From the NCBI RefSeq assembly GCF_015832195.1, contig NC_052018.1, forward strand, positions 36,027,052 through 36,091,051: a DNA stretch of 64,000 nt, read 5' to 3'. Source of the DNA: Motacilla alba alba. Lineage: Eukaryota; Chordata; Aves; Passeriformes; Motacillidae. Shown here one piece after another: positions 12,440 to 25,350 of this stretch. How positions within the stretch are numbered: the first letter of the stretch is position 1; the number at the start of each line of letters is the position of its first letter. The notes below the pieces were generated by a model. That model ran no database searches and was not told the DNA's origin. It worked only from the letters and a program-made list of their open reading frames with translations. A program made the translations under genes and the position numbers.

Positions 12440-15400
12440 ATCCATAAGAGACCATAAGATGAATCAGCTACTTTTCCTGTCTTTTATTTGAAGTTCTTCA
12501 AAATCAAATCTCTGCATATGCACAAACTATCAAAATGTAAATAAATGAAAATGAACATTTTCTGTTAAATGCCTTTCCACTCCCACCTCCTGGTTGGAGG
12601 TTTCTTCCTGTCAGTCAGATTCCTGCACCAATTGGTGTGTGGACACATACTTCCTGCCTCCTAATGGCTCCTTAGGGAGAGAAAAATCTGTCCAAATAAT
12701 CCTAAACAGAGATTGTGTTTTCACTGATTAAACTTCTTGAGGTAGTGATGTGTCCAGTTGGGCTTATGACTGCAAATGATTAGTTTCAAGCATAGTCTCA
12801 AGGGCAAAAAAGGCTTCACCTGCCAAATTTGGTTAGTTTTCCCAGCTGAAATGTTTGTTGATGACTTGAATATGTGAATAGGTCTTGTTGATGAGCTATC
12901 TTCTCAAACATCTCAGTTATATTTGTCTTATTGCCAACTTCTGTTGACAAGCTTTTGGAGGGAGGAGAGGACATCATGAATGCAGAAGAGCATCTCCATT
13001 AGTTAGGTCATTTTCTTTTTCCCAGCACATGGATCTAAAATGGCCCTGCTGCCTTGTTGCTGTTGCTTGATTGCATGGATCACAATTTAGTTAGCATTAA
13101 TTTCCTGGCCCTAAATATTTGAAGTCTAGAGCTATTTCAGAGAATAATTATATTTTGTAACAGCCTTGCTGTCATGAATGTATCTTGATCATCCCTATTT
13201 CAGCCAGAGTCTGAGCTTTCAGTCCATGTCTGAGCTATTCTTGGTAGTAAATGGTTTCTGGCAGTGCATGGAGATTTTTGAAATAAGATCATTTGTAGCA
13301 CAGAAACATTAGGAAAGTTGTGAGCCCATCAGGAACCTGATAGCAAGACAATATTGTCCTGTTCTTCCATTTTGTAATGTGGGGAGATCCAGCTGTTTGA
13401 CAACTCCAAGACTCAGCAAAGTCTTGGGCAACATAACTGATTTCCCAGTGTGCTCATGGTGATCGGTGCTCTGGACCAGACAGCCCAGGATGTGGCATTT
13501 CTCCCTGCCTGTGCATTGTAGGGGTGTGGGCTTCAGGTAGCTCCTTCCCTACTGCTGGAAGAATCAACTTTATGTTCACTAAGTTCAGAAGAGAACTTTG
13601 GCCTCTAGACAGATGTCCTGATATGTGGGGGATGTCTGGGTGTACCTGGTATGATAACTGAGCAGAGGCTGTCACTTATGAGCCTGTGTCTGGAAAAGAC
13701 TCGTAGGAGTGCTACCAACAAGCAGCTCTTGGGGCCAGCCCTGTCTGTGTGGTGCTCTTGGGTGTACATCCACTCTCTGTTGAGCAACTGAGTGAGCGCC
13801 CAGAAAGTCAGATGGATGCTGTGCCCCACACATCACTTCCTAAACATTGCCCTGTCTAATCCACAGCTGCTGTGGACTTTCAGCATAATGTTGCTTTGTC
13901 TGAATGAGCAGCAACAGCATCTAAAGAAGCAATAGATTTTGAGACAACTGGAGCAATCATTCTTTGATCCCTGGCAAAGCCCAGGGGCTTGATTATTATC
14001 CAGTAGAAGGAGCTGAGATAAATGAGTTTTCAGGAGTAGGCAACTCAAAAAAGGTCAGGCTGGAGGAGGAGGATTAGAGTGAAGGGTGAGAGGGTGCGCC
14101 CAGCTCCCAGGATAATGAGGTCAGTCATGAGCAAGCCACAGGGTCCTCTCCGAGCCCAGTGCTTTTACAGGGCTCACATGCATTTTCTAGGAGCAGGCAG
14201 GAATGCTTCTTTCCATAGACCTCTGTCACCTCCTTGGAAGCTGATCAAACGCATTTTAATAAAAACCACCATTTGACTCCTGATGTTTTTATACTGATTA
14301 AGAACATTGACTTGGCTGACTGAACAAGGGAACTCATTGTAGCTCATTCACTTTATGTCGGAAAAGCTTTGATCGGACTGAGAGGGAGTTTAAGGTACTC
14401 TATAAAATGAATTTTGGTGATAAGCTTTTAAACTGAATTTGAACCTTGCACAGGCTCCAGAGACAAGGAATAAACAGCTCCATTTATATTCTCTAAAGAT
14501 ACACACCAAGATGTCCCTTTAACCTTTAGTTATATTGCAGTGGAGGTCAAACTGTTTCTTAAACTATTTGAAATTATTAGTCCAGATTAGCTGTCCATCC
14601 TGAAGATGGAGAGCTTTCAGGGTGATTCCCAAGAGCCCTGAAGCCAACTATAAAGAATGAGTTTGGTGCTTTACTTGAAGAAAAAAAGCTGAATGAGTTA
14701 TGGAGCTGCTTAGTTCATAATAGCCCCAGTTCATTCACACACAGTTGAGGATGATGTGCTTATCTTAACATAGTATTGTTAGAATAGCTTATTTCAAGGG
14801 CATTCCTGTCTGACATCTTCCCTCCCTCATTACTTATCAGCCTCTTTAGTTATATATGGAGGTTTAGGAGACACTGGTATCTGACAGAAACCCTGGGGAG
14901 CATGTTGGATTCATCTCCCGTTTCTGCCGAAGCTGGTGATCAAACTTGCAGTGGATCAAGTGGAAGCAAGCTCAGATGGTCATCCTGTGCAATCCTCTGG
15001 TCTAATACATCTGGGGAGGCTGTAAATGCACAGGAGGCAGTCTGAGGAGTCTGCTAACTGGTCAAGTAATTATTTACCACCAGTGTTGTGTTCAGCACCA
15101 ATCCCAGCACAGCCGTTACGGAGAGTCCAAGGCTGCTGCAAACCCCAGGAACAAAGGAATTGCACATTGCAGCAGCGATGTGGTCTTTGCCCAGAGCAGA
15201 TTTTCTTTAGAAGGTGAGATTGTGATCTGTATGAACAGATGTTTAAATACTGTATCAGAGGATTTACCCCACTGATACAAAAGTCAAATTTGTGAGTTGG
15301 GGTGCCATTCATTGGAGTAAAGATCTTTCTCCTCCCCTGCCTTTGTCCGTATAGAAAAAACTATGGAGAAATGCAAGACAAACCATTAGCTTCTTCTAGC

Positions 15401-15470
15401 CTTCTGAGGGCATTATTAATTTCTTCACATGCTCCCATTCAGGGATCATAGACTTCTGAACACTGAGTTT
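12440..15470. other. gene-free stretch
   Basis: Ordinary-complexity DNA with no recognised gene, transposon or RNA. Open frames are all under 90 codons and have no family resemblance. Confidence 0.55.
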
Positions 15471-15479
15471 TGAACTGAC

Positions 15480-16160
15480 TAGCTTTACTCTCAGCCTGCT
15501 CTATTCATCACGCATTATTTTATTCATCTGCCGTAAAATAACAAGGTTTAATTGGCAATCTGGTTCTGATTTACTAATATCTCCTTGTGCATGGAAGGAG
15601 ACCTCAAATTCTGTGTACTCATTCTCAATCAACGTCAGCTTGGTATTAACTCAGTGTTATTACATTATTGATTTTATTCATCCCAGGAGCTACATCAATT
15701 TATCATGGAATTTACACTTCTTTAACAACCAACACAAATCAAGACCATTTGTTAGGCTTGCAGTGTAGAGTAGAAGGTTTTTGGAATCTGATCCTCATTT
15801 TCCTTTACATTTGTTTAGATTTCCAGTTAATCTGAATTCCTATCTTGCCCCTTTGAACTCCCAAGCAACTGTAAATACTTTTGATAAATTTCCATGCTAA
15901 AAACTGTATTGCAACACAGTTCTTAAAAAAAAAAAAAAAAAAAAAGGAAAGCCAGCTGCAAAATACCCAGTGCTTTATGATGTATTGATGTAAACTGATT
16001 CGGGGAAATAAACAGTCAGCTGCTTTAGGTTACACAGTGGCCAATGTAAACAATAAAATCTGTTTGTAACCTCAATCATGCATTTGGTTCTGCTACACAG
16101 TATGACCATTTGCAGTTTTAACTCATGTCTTGAAGGTGTGTAGTGAATTTAAAATGTCCT
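15480..16160. other. AT-rich motif-dense stretch, possible conserved noncoding element
   Basis: The stretch is AT-rich and free of recognised repeats apart from the poly-A tract inside it. It is dense in homeodomain-type TAAT cores. At 16046-16053 it has GTAAACAA, the canonical forkhead motif, directly after a CCAAT box (16041-16045). An inverted pair, AGGTTACA at 16027-16034 and TGTAACCT at 16065-16072, encloses these motifs. Such a texture is typical of developmental enhancers, but conservation cannot be judged from one sequence. Motifs are seen; enhancer function is inferred. Confidence 0.25.
15925..15945. repeat. poly-A tract (A21)
   Basis: An uninterrupted run of 21 A. The preceding sequence is not a recognised retroposon. 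Confidence 0.95.
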
Positions 16161-18360
16161 TTCCCATTGCATTTTACTGTCTGATTTATTTGAAACAGAT
16201 GACGAGATTCTGGGAAAATTAATTGCCTGCTTCTGCATTTGTTCAGTCTTCTTCTCTGGCTGGACTCTGTGATGGCTGGAGAGATACTGAACGGATGATG
16301 TCAGAAGAATGGGAAATGAAAGCTGAAGGGAATTTTAGCAGATACTTTGGACTGTTGATTTAAAATAGTAGAGTTAATGACTACATTAGCTGAAATGCTG
16401 ATTTTGTATTTGGGTGAAAGAATGTGGGACACCAGAGAAGTCACAGCACTGACTGGTGTTAACAGAGGTACTTCTTAGAGGGCTAAAGCACCTCTACTAT
16501 CTTCCTTCACATCACAGTAAAACCCTCTGCTGGCTGGAGTGTGAGGGACAATTGTAAACTTTTCTAGGCCATATAGTCATTTTATCACTCTGCTGTATAT
16601 TCATCCTGCTCTTGCATCTGTTATCTCAATATAGGAAAATTAAAACTTTCAGGACATACTGTTGCTTAGTAGTAGGTGGACAAAGATGAGACTTTAATTA
16701 AAATTAAAGGACCAGTTTAGCTGCTTTTACCTTAAAGCACATGAGTAATCTAGAAGAGGGAGGATTGCAAAATCTGTGTGTTCATGGCATTGCCAACCTT
16801 CAGTGTTGCTTAACACTGTTGGATTACATCATCAGAACAAACTTTCATCAGCTCATCATGGTTTGCTTATGTCACACTATTTTGAGCTCAGCAGGGAAGT
16901 GATGCTTTCATGAAAATTTGTCCCTTCCTGAGTATTTCAAACACTGTCAGAGACTCCATTCTATATTACTACAGCTTGCCACAAACTGTCTAGGGGAGAG
17001 AAGGCCACTCCACCCAAAAACATCAGATAAAAACTTTAGGAGCTAGAGGATTCATGTAGACCTTCTCTTTGAAGTCACCAAAGCAGGAATTTCTTGGCCT
17101 TGTTGCTCAGAAGAATTTAAGGAACATATGTTACCAGTGGTTTCCACATCAATATCCTGGTTTGGGTCTCAGCATTTCACATGGTGGAGGAAGGTGAGTA
17201 CCTGGATACCTAAGAGCTTGTGAGGTTTGAAATAGAGACATCCAAGAGACAGGGAAGAAAAGACCAAGAACTTCTTTTGGATTGCCTTGGTAGACAAATC
17301 AGGGCTTTACGTTTTTTCTATGCCTAAAGCACCACCAGCTTGCACCTGTGCCAGAAACCTTATGTGCTGGCTGTTTGCCTAGTGGTAGCTGAGATGCTCA
17401 AAGGGTTGTAGCTCTTCTCAGGCTGAGCAGTGGAGCAGGAACTCTCCTCCAGGTTAGACCTGGGGTTACCAAAACACCACAGAAGGCACAAACTGGAGCA
17501 GCTCTGTGGTACTGGGGGCAGCAGGAGGAAGCAGAGCAACTGTGAAAGGCATGATATGCTCCTGCCATAATGTGCTCTGCCAGTCAGGGGCTGAGTGAGA
17601 AGCTGCTGTGCAGCTGTAGCAAAAGGCTCAGCACTCTTCCATAGAGACTGGCCAATGCATGGGATTTGACAAGAGTTGAGATGTTACCCCAGCTGCTGCT
17701 TCAAGGGGTGTAGAGGTAGAGGGGTTGCAATTTACCCTGGTTTCTTTGACACTATCCAAGTGCACAGGTAAGCAGGCTCTGGCCTTTGCCATCTTCTCAG
17801 ATCAAGCCACAGGAAGCCCTAAGCTCTTCTATAAATCCATGCTGCAATTCCACAGGTGCTGGGCGAGAGCAGGCACGCTGTCAGATAAGCTATAGGATTA
17901 GCCACTGACCTTATGCTGTCTTTTCAGGGCTCCTGGGAGGGTGTGATGCAGCACAGAGGCAGAGCAGCACGAGCAGTCAGCATCTCATCCAGCACCCAGC
18001 AGCTTGTCCAAGGTTTGCCAACCAATGATTTTAAACAAGCCTGAGTAGCCAGAGCTGATTAATCAAAGATTTGAAACATGTGGCATTTGGGTCTAGGCAA
18101 CCTAGTGCTGGTTTTAGTGTGTTGCTGGATCACAGGTCTGGTCTGTGGCTTAGCCAGGGTGTTTGGATGGGTTGGCAGTGGTACTTGGCTGTGCTGTGGA
18201 GGTTTTGGCATGTTCACCTTTGCAGCCAGTGCTACAGCAGCATGTAGGCTCCAACTGCTTCAGCTACAAATCACTGAGCCCCCTGGGCCAAGCCCTTGGA
18301 CTCTGCAGGGGGGTCTGACCTGCAGCAGCTGCACTGTGCCACTTTGATCATTGAAATATC
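16161..18360. other. gene-free stretch, G+C rising after 17.3 kb
   Basis: No gene or known repeat is recognised. From about 17.3 kb the sequence becomes richer in G+C and CAG/CTG trinucleotide-type words but stays CpG-poor. A 89-codon + frame at 18078-18347 is rich in Gly, Leu, Val and Cys and looks like composition rather than a protein. Confidence 0.5.
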
Positions 18361-21300
18361 TTCACTTTTTGTTCAAACCCCCTTGTTCTCCTCTTGCTGG
18401 CTCTGCACAGTTTAGTGCTGTATCAGGAGTCTGTCTCAGCAAAGGTCACCCAAGTCATGTTTCCACTCACAGGGAACTTTTCTCACCCTACACGGTAACC
18501 ATGGTGATTTGTTTTCTTTTAAATTCCTTTCCCTTAAGTTCAATTCTATCTTTAGATGTCATCCTGTTTTGACAAATGTCCATGTAGTTCCTGATACTAT
18601 CAGGGAACTGTGGCATGACAAGGACTGGCTGAAGTAACAGCTGCATAACTCTGTCAGGAATGAATGATGCAGCCCATTCCCTTTTTGGAAACACTCCCAT
18701 TTTCAGTGATTCTTGCTCTCATGCAGCATCTGGCAGCCAGTCATGGCCTTGCTTGCCCAGGTTTTGATCTTTCCTGCTATTATTATACACAACCTGGTAA
18801 ACATGAAATCTAAAGATCTTTGTTGTCTTATTATTCAAAGAGAATTTCACATTTGCTGTACTGAAGAAAAGGGAACATAATTTTTTTGTTTCTTACAATT
18901 TTTTTTATTTAACCACCGATGCTCTCTATATAGTCACCTGTCTCTCTGTAGATGTGTGTTTATTAGGGCTAACTGACACAGTGCCTTTGCTCATTTAAAT
19001 GCCACAGTTTTCCTGATGGTTTTCCCTCAGCAACATGGAAGTGAACAGGAGACACACCAATTCTAAGGCTTCCTGTCTTATACTCCTCAGTTCTTGCTTG
19101 TGTGAGGCTGTCTTGAGGACCTGTGCAAATGTCCCCCTGGAGAGATGTCTTGCCAGCTAGAGGATGTGCACAGAGCAGCAAAGGGGCAGCAAGGCTGTGA
19201 GCCTCTCCTCTGGCATCTCTGGCTTTTTAAACACCCTGAGCTTAAGAAGGCTCAGAAGTCTGACCATTCAAGTTCATACTTCAGAGTCATCAAATCAAAA
19301 TATTATTGGAAATCTGACCTAAATTACAGACCATACAGTCTGACATCACCTTCAGCTAAATCACAAGATGACATTTCCATCCTATAATGGACTGTATAAA
19401 CCTCAGCCTAAAATAGGGAACTAAATTATCCCATCATTACCCAACTGATATAATGCCAGTGTGCATTCAGAGGCACAGAGGTGATCTTTAGCATTGCATG
19501 TGAACTTTATGTTTCTTTAATTAACTGTGTCATACTTCATGTTGGCAAGAAGCTGTAATGATCCTTCCATCGACCAAACATCAGAAAGTTGCAGTGATCA
19601 TACTGTCAAGAGACAGACTAGGTCTTGATTTAAGAACTACTCTAAATACCACAAAACAAAATGCCTTTTAGTAGTTCAATATTACATACTCAAAATGCTT
19701 ATGCTATAATGAGTTCCTTCATATAAACAGCTGGGACCAAAATCAGTGTTATAGCTGGGTTAAACCTAGCTTTACAAACAGTGTTTTGGATCCAAATAGC
19801 TAAGAGCCTTGAATGTTGTGCAGCTGGTTGTAGGTAAGAGGTGCAAAGTATCATTAAGTTTGGTCAGTTGTATTTACTTATGAGAAAATACTTGGCTTTG
19901 CCTAAGACACAGTGAGGGTTCAGGATGTGTTTGGCTTCCTTTCCAAGGATTGCCTGCATCCTTGGAGGCAGTTTTTCTTCTGTCTGGCAATGTTTGGTAC
20001 ATGCCAGGGTCCAGCTCCAGCCCCAGCCCCAGCCCTCCTGCTGCCTCTGTTTTGCTGCCTCTCACTCAGCCCCAGGAGCCCTGCTGCTCTCTGCCTGTGT
20101 ATCTCCTGATGCTGGCTTGATGCTAGGCCTGGCTCAGGATCCCAGCCTGGCCTTAAGCCCCAAGACACCTGTGGAGGCACTTTCCTTCTATTCAGCAAGT
20201 AGTGCTGAGGCAGCCCAGGCTGGCATGCCTCCGTGCCCATTCCCTGCTCACATTTCAGGATGTAAACCTGAAACGTAACCTGCATTCCAGAAGACAAGTA
20301 CTTCTGGTCTGCCCTCAGGTGCTGGGCATTAAGCAGAGGTGATTTGGTGGCAGTGCAGCTGAGGGCTCCAAAAGCGGTGGCTGTGATGTAGCTGTCAATT
20401 ATCTCCTTCAAAATAAGATGAAGTTGCTGAATCCTCACCCTGTTTTAAACCGGGTGGCTTAATGGACTAAAAGCTTGATTTTTTTTGGCACCCTGGGCCA
20501 TTGCAGTTATACAGACTGTTACATTTTCTGAACTGAATCCAACAGGTCTGCTTCCATGTCTTGCCTCCCTGTTCTTTCCCCTTCTGCTGCCTGTACTCAA
20601 GGTGAGGCGCAGGGTTCAGCACCCTGCATGTTGCCTTTCATAGGAAGTCTGTACCAGAAATTCCTTTGCCACCCCTGCCCCTGGCAGCTCATTCCCAGTG
20701 CAAAGCCCCAGGCTGATGCCACGGGGCAACCATTACCAGCCAAGGGCATGGGAAGGGACTCTCATCCTCCTGGAAAACGCGTAGGCAACTCTAGCCTTGG
20801 CCCATCTGCCCTGCCCAGAATTTAGAGCAGCTTCAGGTGTTTGCTTTTGTTTTGGGTTTAAATATGTGCTTAGCTATCTCTCAGAGCCATCTCTGATGCT
20901 GGGGTGTGGTGAGGCTGCATAATTTAACCCAGCCTCTGACATCCCACAGATGGATAGCCTGTCTCCAGAAGGCTCCTCCATTTAGGTTGGTTTAATAGCT
21001 GTCCATTTGATTCCCTTAGTGCCACTCATTTTTTAGCTAAGGAGACATAGTCTCAAGTTAGCTGGTAATTGAGACAAAGGAAATAAACCCTCCCAGAAAC
21101 AGAGAAGGCTCCTGCCAAAGAGAGCCAGTCTTTCAGAACATCCCTTCAGTTGTCTTCCCAAGAGGAAGGATGTTCTAGTGGCCAAGTTCCTACCCAAACT
21201 TTCATCGCTTACACTCCCCTTGTCACTTCCTGTCCCCAGGGTCCTGCAAAACCCATCAGCCAGGCACAATGCCTGCCATACCAGTCACCTCCTTCACATG

Positions 21301-22276
21301 TCAGTGGAAATGCTCAGGCATCGAACTTGAGGAGCCTCATCCCCACCCCACTGGAGTCACTGAAAGAATGAAAGCCTCTGGCTTTTACAGAGTGGGGGTT
21401 TCAGCCTAACCAGCACTCTCCAGTTGAACAGCTGCAGGCCAAGCACACCCACAGGATCCACAGTATATATCTGTAGCAATACGCTCCAATTTCAAAGTCT
21501 TTGCATATAATCTTATCAATGAGGGTTTTTCCACTAAAGTCTTGCTCTGACTTGATGAGGAATGTTTAAAACAACAAAATGGAAAACAAAATCAGGAGAT
21601 ATGAATACCTGAACAAAGAGGGCAATCTTTTCTCTCCTGCTAGACCCATCACCATGGGTTTTGGCTTCCAGAATTGTCCCATAGTGGTCCTAAGGAGCAC
21701 GTGTGACAAGTATGGGCAGCAGCATTCTGGTCCTCATGCTTCTTCTTTCTCGCTGTACATTGTGTTGTGCTGCATGTCAGACACCAGCCCATCACTTCTG
21801 CATGGAGCTTGCATTCAAATCACTGACCAAGGTATTTTTTTAATCCAGTGGATCTCCAGACCTCCATAAAGGGGGATCCCATGCAAGGGAGTTGCTTGCT
21901 GCCAGGGATTTACCAGGTGCAAGGGGAGCGGTGTGTTGTCTGTTAGGGACAGAAGGCAAGAGGATAATTACAGTGTTGTCTTTTTTGATAGCATAGGGCA
22001 ACATGCCACTACAAGTGTGGGTTTAGTCTTCAAAGAGATGGTATTTCCTTGACTTACTCTTTTATGCTCTGTCTTTTAATTCTCTGTGAGATAGATAAGT
22101 GCTATTACCCATTTCTCTTGGGCTGAAGTCACAGAGAATGAGAAAAGTGAGAAGCTGAGGTCTGGGGTCTAACCACTCCCCTTTAGAATTGGACTCCTCC
22201 TTGGTAAAAGGGAAGAAGATGGGTGCCCTTTCTCAAGTGCAACCAACCTTACCAAGACAATGGCATGATATCCTCA
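18361..22276. other. gene-free stretch
   Basis: No gene or recognisable transposon. A 172-codon minus-strand frame (19920-20438) overlaps 117- and 65-codon plus-strand frames, and part of it is kept open by a short CCAGCC repeat near 20012-20034, so I treat it as chance. Nothing else stands out. Confidence 0.5.
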
Positions 22277-22368
22277 TAGGTAAATTTGGGAAGTGGAGAC
22301 TAGATGAGTGGATGGTGAGGTGGATTGAGACCTGGCTGAATAAGCAGATCCCAGAGAGTTGTGAGGTG
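22277..22368 (+). mobile_element. CR1 LINE, reverse-transcriptase (ORF2) scrap
   Basis: The translation in one + frame reads FGKWRLDEWMVRWIETWLNK, which matches the CR1 ORF2 segment usually written RWIENWL, between the catalytic blocks of the reverse transcriptase. The DNA also follows CR1 (GATGAGTGG, GTGGATTGAGACCTGGCTGA, CAGAGAGTTGTGA). Only about 30 codons remain; the downstream frame loses similarity and stops at about 22398. The scrap is dead and isolated from any 3' end. It could be a deletion remnant of a longer insertion. Confidence 0.7.
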
Positions 22369-24261
22369 GAAATACACTTCAGGGGCCAGCTGCCCTGACC
22401 AATATATGCCCTGACATGATACTGACTAATGCATCTTTTTCCCTCCAGACATAGCTCTGTCCAAGATGAGTTAAACACAGACCACCAGCCATACAGACTA
22501 TCCCTTAATGATATAATTTTTTCCCCCAGAAGCTCTTGATTTGAGATGTATTTCAACTAGTGACCTTGACTGGAAGACTACCAGACCCCATGCTGTGTAT
22601 CTTGGGGATACCCTGTCTCATTAATAAGTACCTTCATTTCAGAGTATTGTCTATTTATTTTGGAAGTTTTACCTCCCCTTGTTGAAAAAACAGAGATGAA
22701 TTGGGATAAATACAGGCAGGAAATGGTTTCCATGGCAACACTAAGAATACATAAGAACAATCTCATCATTCACTTTTATTCCTTAGATGCACTTTTAAAA
22801 GAAGTTTGAGCTACATTTAAAGACGTGTCCTGTTCACAGCACAGCACCCAAGTCAGCAGAAATAATCAGCTCTGATTTCACTTTCAGTGAGACGGGAAAT
22901 AAGTTCCTTTAAAAAACAGGGACGAAAGGTCTTTGTTTCCAGGGAGTGAAAGCTCAGTCAAAAGAGGAGTTCATTCAGATTCAGTGCTGGTCAAAAAAAA
23001 AAAAAAAAAAAGCTGCTTTATGCAACATTCAGCTTTGCTGAAGTGCAACTCACACTAACAGACTTCCAGCATATCCTGCTCAGAGTCTTAGGTTTTGGTG
23101 AAGCCTTGGGTCAGATTGACTGTAAGCAAAATCCAGTCTAGTTGTGTGACAGTAATGGGAAAGACATCCATAAAACTCTTTCTGAGACCTTATTAGTGGA
23201 GACATCAAAGCTTGGTGCGGTGTGATTTCTACTCCTGTCACATTGCACTACTACATTCCCCCCTCCCTCGGGATCTGCTTGCCATTTCTGCCAGCCTCTC
23301 CACATGCTGTAAGGTGAAGGATGAAGGACTTGGTTGACTTTGCCTTCCATCTGGAATGGTGTGTCCAGCCTCAGAAGCCAGGGGAGAACTTACTAGGCAC
23401 AGTCTCCTCACCCAAGTTGGTCTACAGTCTGTTGGAAAGGTCCTGAGGGAAAGCTGTTTGGGAAGCAGGTTTCAGGCTTAGTCCTGACAGATTTCTACCT
23501 CCAGAGGAAGCAAGATCTTCCCTTTCTTGTCATTAAAGAGGGATCAGATGGGCCAGTAAAGGTCACAGCATACGAAGGACCTGGTGTTCAACCTGCTTCC
23601 TTGTTTCATGTCTTTTCTGGGATCACTGCTTTCCAAACAAATCCATACTGTATGTAAGACCTACTTTCTTGCTTCTCATCTGTCTAAGCGGCATTAGATT
23701 TTTCTTCAATAATGCTGGGGGTTAATCTGTAAGTACAGGTACACATCATTATCTACAAGCTGTTTTTTTACTGAACATATTATTGATGCTACGGAAGGAG
23801 GACCCATTGCTGATGACATGTGGAGATGATGACAGGGAACGCTTGTAGTCACAGGAGGATCAGTGGTTTAGCTGGGTGTAAACAAACCACATGTGCTTCA
23901 ACCTGTGTCTAACATGAAGTCACAGATCTAGGAACAGTGGCAGAACACAAGAAGGTCTCCAGGGCCTGTCTGGTTCATTGGAAAGAATCTGGTCTCATTA
24001 GACCCCTGAGAACAAGACTGGTCACTGCTTACCATTGCCTGGATGAGGACAGATACTTGATGGCTGAATGCTTTTTGTTCTAGGTGAATGGAAAAACTGT
24101 GCAGAAGCTGAAAGTAAGGAAACTCAGACAAAAATCAGATGCATTTTTTATTGTGAGAATAATAGTCATTGGACTTTAACGACTTCAAACAAGGTTGAAG
24201 GTTTTTTTTCCCCTCATAAGAAGTGTAACATTAGTGGTGGTTTTCTTAAAGATAGATCATT
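22369..24261. other. gene-free stretch
   Basis: No gene recognised. It contains the poly-A tract at 22993-23011, listed separately, and otherwise ordinary sequence. Confidence 0.5.
22993..23011. repeat. poly-A tract (A19)
   Basis: An uninterrupted run of 19 A without a recognisable retroposon body in front of it. Confidence 0.95.
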
Positions 24262-24475
24262 TCCAGAAGGTCCACTGAACCAGGTTATGAGGGAGATCAG
24301 GAAAGATAATCACAGTGGCACCTTTCTGGTGCTAGAGCCTGCTGCATGAAGAGCAGAGCAGTGGAGAAGGTAGTCCAATATCATGGCCAATCTGGTAGGC
24401 TCAGTCTTGGAAGGACTCATAGGAAGAAAGGGGAATATATGGTACATCTACATCCTTTAAGGGCTCTGATATTTG
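24262..24475 (+). repeat. unidentified dispersed repeat, copy 1
   Basis: This segment aligns in the same orientation with 26282-26510. Both share the identical 14-mer TGAACCAGGTTATG (24276-24289), and further along, in order, ATAA-CACAG, TTTCTGGT, a TAGTC...ATCA-GTGGCCAA block, GGAAGAAA-GGGGA and TAAGGGCT. The two copies are clearly related but diverged by many substitutions and small indels. I do not recognise the family; an old LTR or other dispersed element is the simplest explanation, a local segmental duplication the alternative. Confidence 0.55.
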
Positions 24476-24639
24476 CAGAAGACTGCTGATACAAATCTTC
24501 CTTTTCCTTCCTTTGCCTCTTTGGAGAGCCCCCTGAGTGGGAGAGAGTCTTGTTCTACCAGTCCCTCAAGGGTTTATTTGGTCTTGTCATGAATTTATCT
24601 CCATTGCTGCCTTGTATTAGTGGAAGGGTTTCATAGTCT

Positions 24640-25350
24640 CTTCTGAGCCGGATTAATAGTCTTCCTCTGAAGTAGCTCAGTGTGACCCAGCTGATGGTGC
24701 GCGGACAGCACACTGTGGCAGGCGGTGCTGGAGGAGCTTTGGAGAGGATAATGGTGCGAGGGAATGAAGTGTTAAGGGTTAATGTCTCGAACAATGGGCA
24801 GTTGCAAAAGCAGCAGGGTGCTTTGCTGAGGCCAGGTTTGCACACTCCAGCCGAAGGGGAGAAGAGATTTTTGTGTGTGGGGTGGCAAAAGCTCTGATCT
24901 GCATAAGAACAGCCCAGATGCGGAGGGGGTGCGCTCCCACCCCGGAGGATGACAGAGACAAACCGACCTTTGTTTAGCAACAAGCTGGGTTTGGAGCCAG
25001 ATGCGGGGAAGGCTGATAAGAAACACATCCTGCAGAGGTGGGATAATGCTTTTTATCATGACAATGTCTTCTCTTACACAAGCGGTTCAGGTGTAAATCT
25101 CTCCTGCCGGGTGGTATAGACGCATTCACATTCCCAGGGGCCTGAAGGTTTTCATCCCTTCTGATGGGGCATAACTGGCTGAACTACCCTGGCGTGAGAA
25201 ACAGCTGCCAGGTCTTAGGGGGACTCATGAGCCATCAAAGACCCCCGAGACGCCCCCAGCTCACTTTTAGGGGGCGCTTTGGAGAGGGCTGGTCGCGATC
25301 CACAATGTTTCAACACAGTGTAAAACTCCCCCCTCCAGGGTAGGTACACG
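24640..25350. promoter_or_regulatory. CpG-enriched block, candidate regulatory element
   Basis: About 20 CpG dinucleotides fall in 700 bases, several times the density of the surrounding DNA but below a classical island. The part at 24680-24960 includes GTGCGCGGAC. The part at 25085-25350 holds CGCCCCC (25251-25257) and GGGGGCG (25270-25276), facing each other as KLF/SP-type sites. The minus-strand frame of 157 codons across the first half has no recognised homology and overlaps a plus-strand frame. The block could be a weak promoter, an enhancer or GC-rich exon-free DNA. The CpG excess is seen; function is inferred. Confidence 0.35.
25251..25278 (+). promoter_or_regulatory. inverted GC boxes with CTCF-like core
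   Basis: CGCCCCC and GGGGGCG form a 7-bp perfect inverted repeat around a 12-base spacer. The right arm lies in AGGGGGCGCT (25269-25278), identical to the strong half of the CTCF consensus on the + strand. The upstream half of the CTCF motif (normally CCAC-like) is poor here, so a KLF/SP reading is equally good. Confidence 0.3.

Noticed and set aside
19920..20438. 172-codon minus-strand frame with Ala-Gly repeat
   Set aside because: The repeat comes from a short CCAGCC tandem run, plus-strand frames overlap it, and no homology is recognised.
20611..20631. REST/NRSF-like site beginning TTCAGCACC
   Set aside because: Only the left half matches; the right half of the consensus (GGACAGCGCC) is mostly absent.
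24555..25028. 157-codon minus-strand frame in the CpG-rich block
   Set aside because: No recognised family, overlapped by a plus-strand frame, and long frames are expected where G+C rises.
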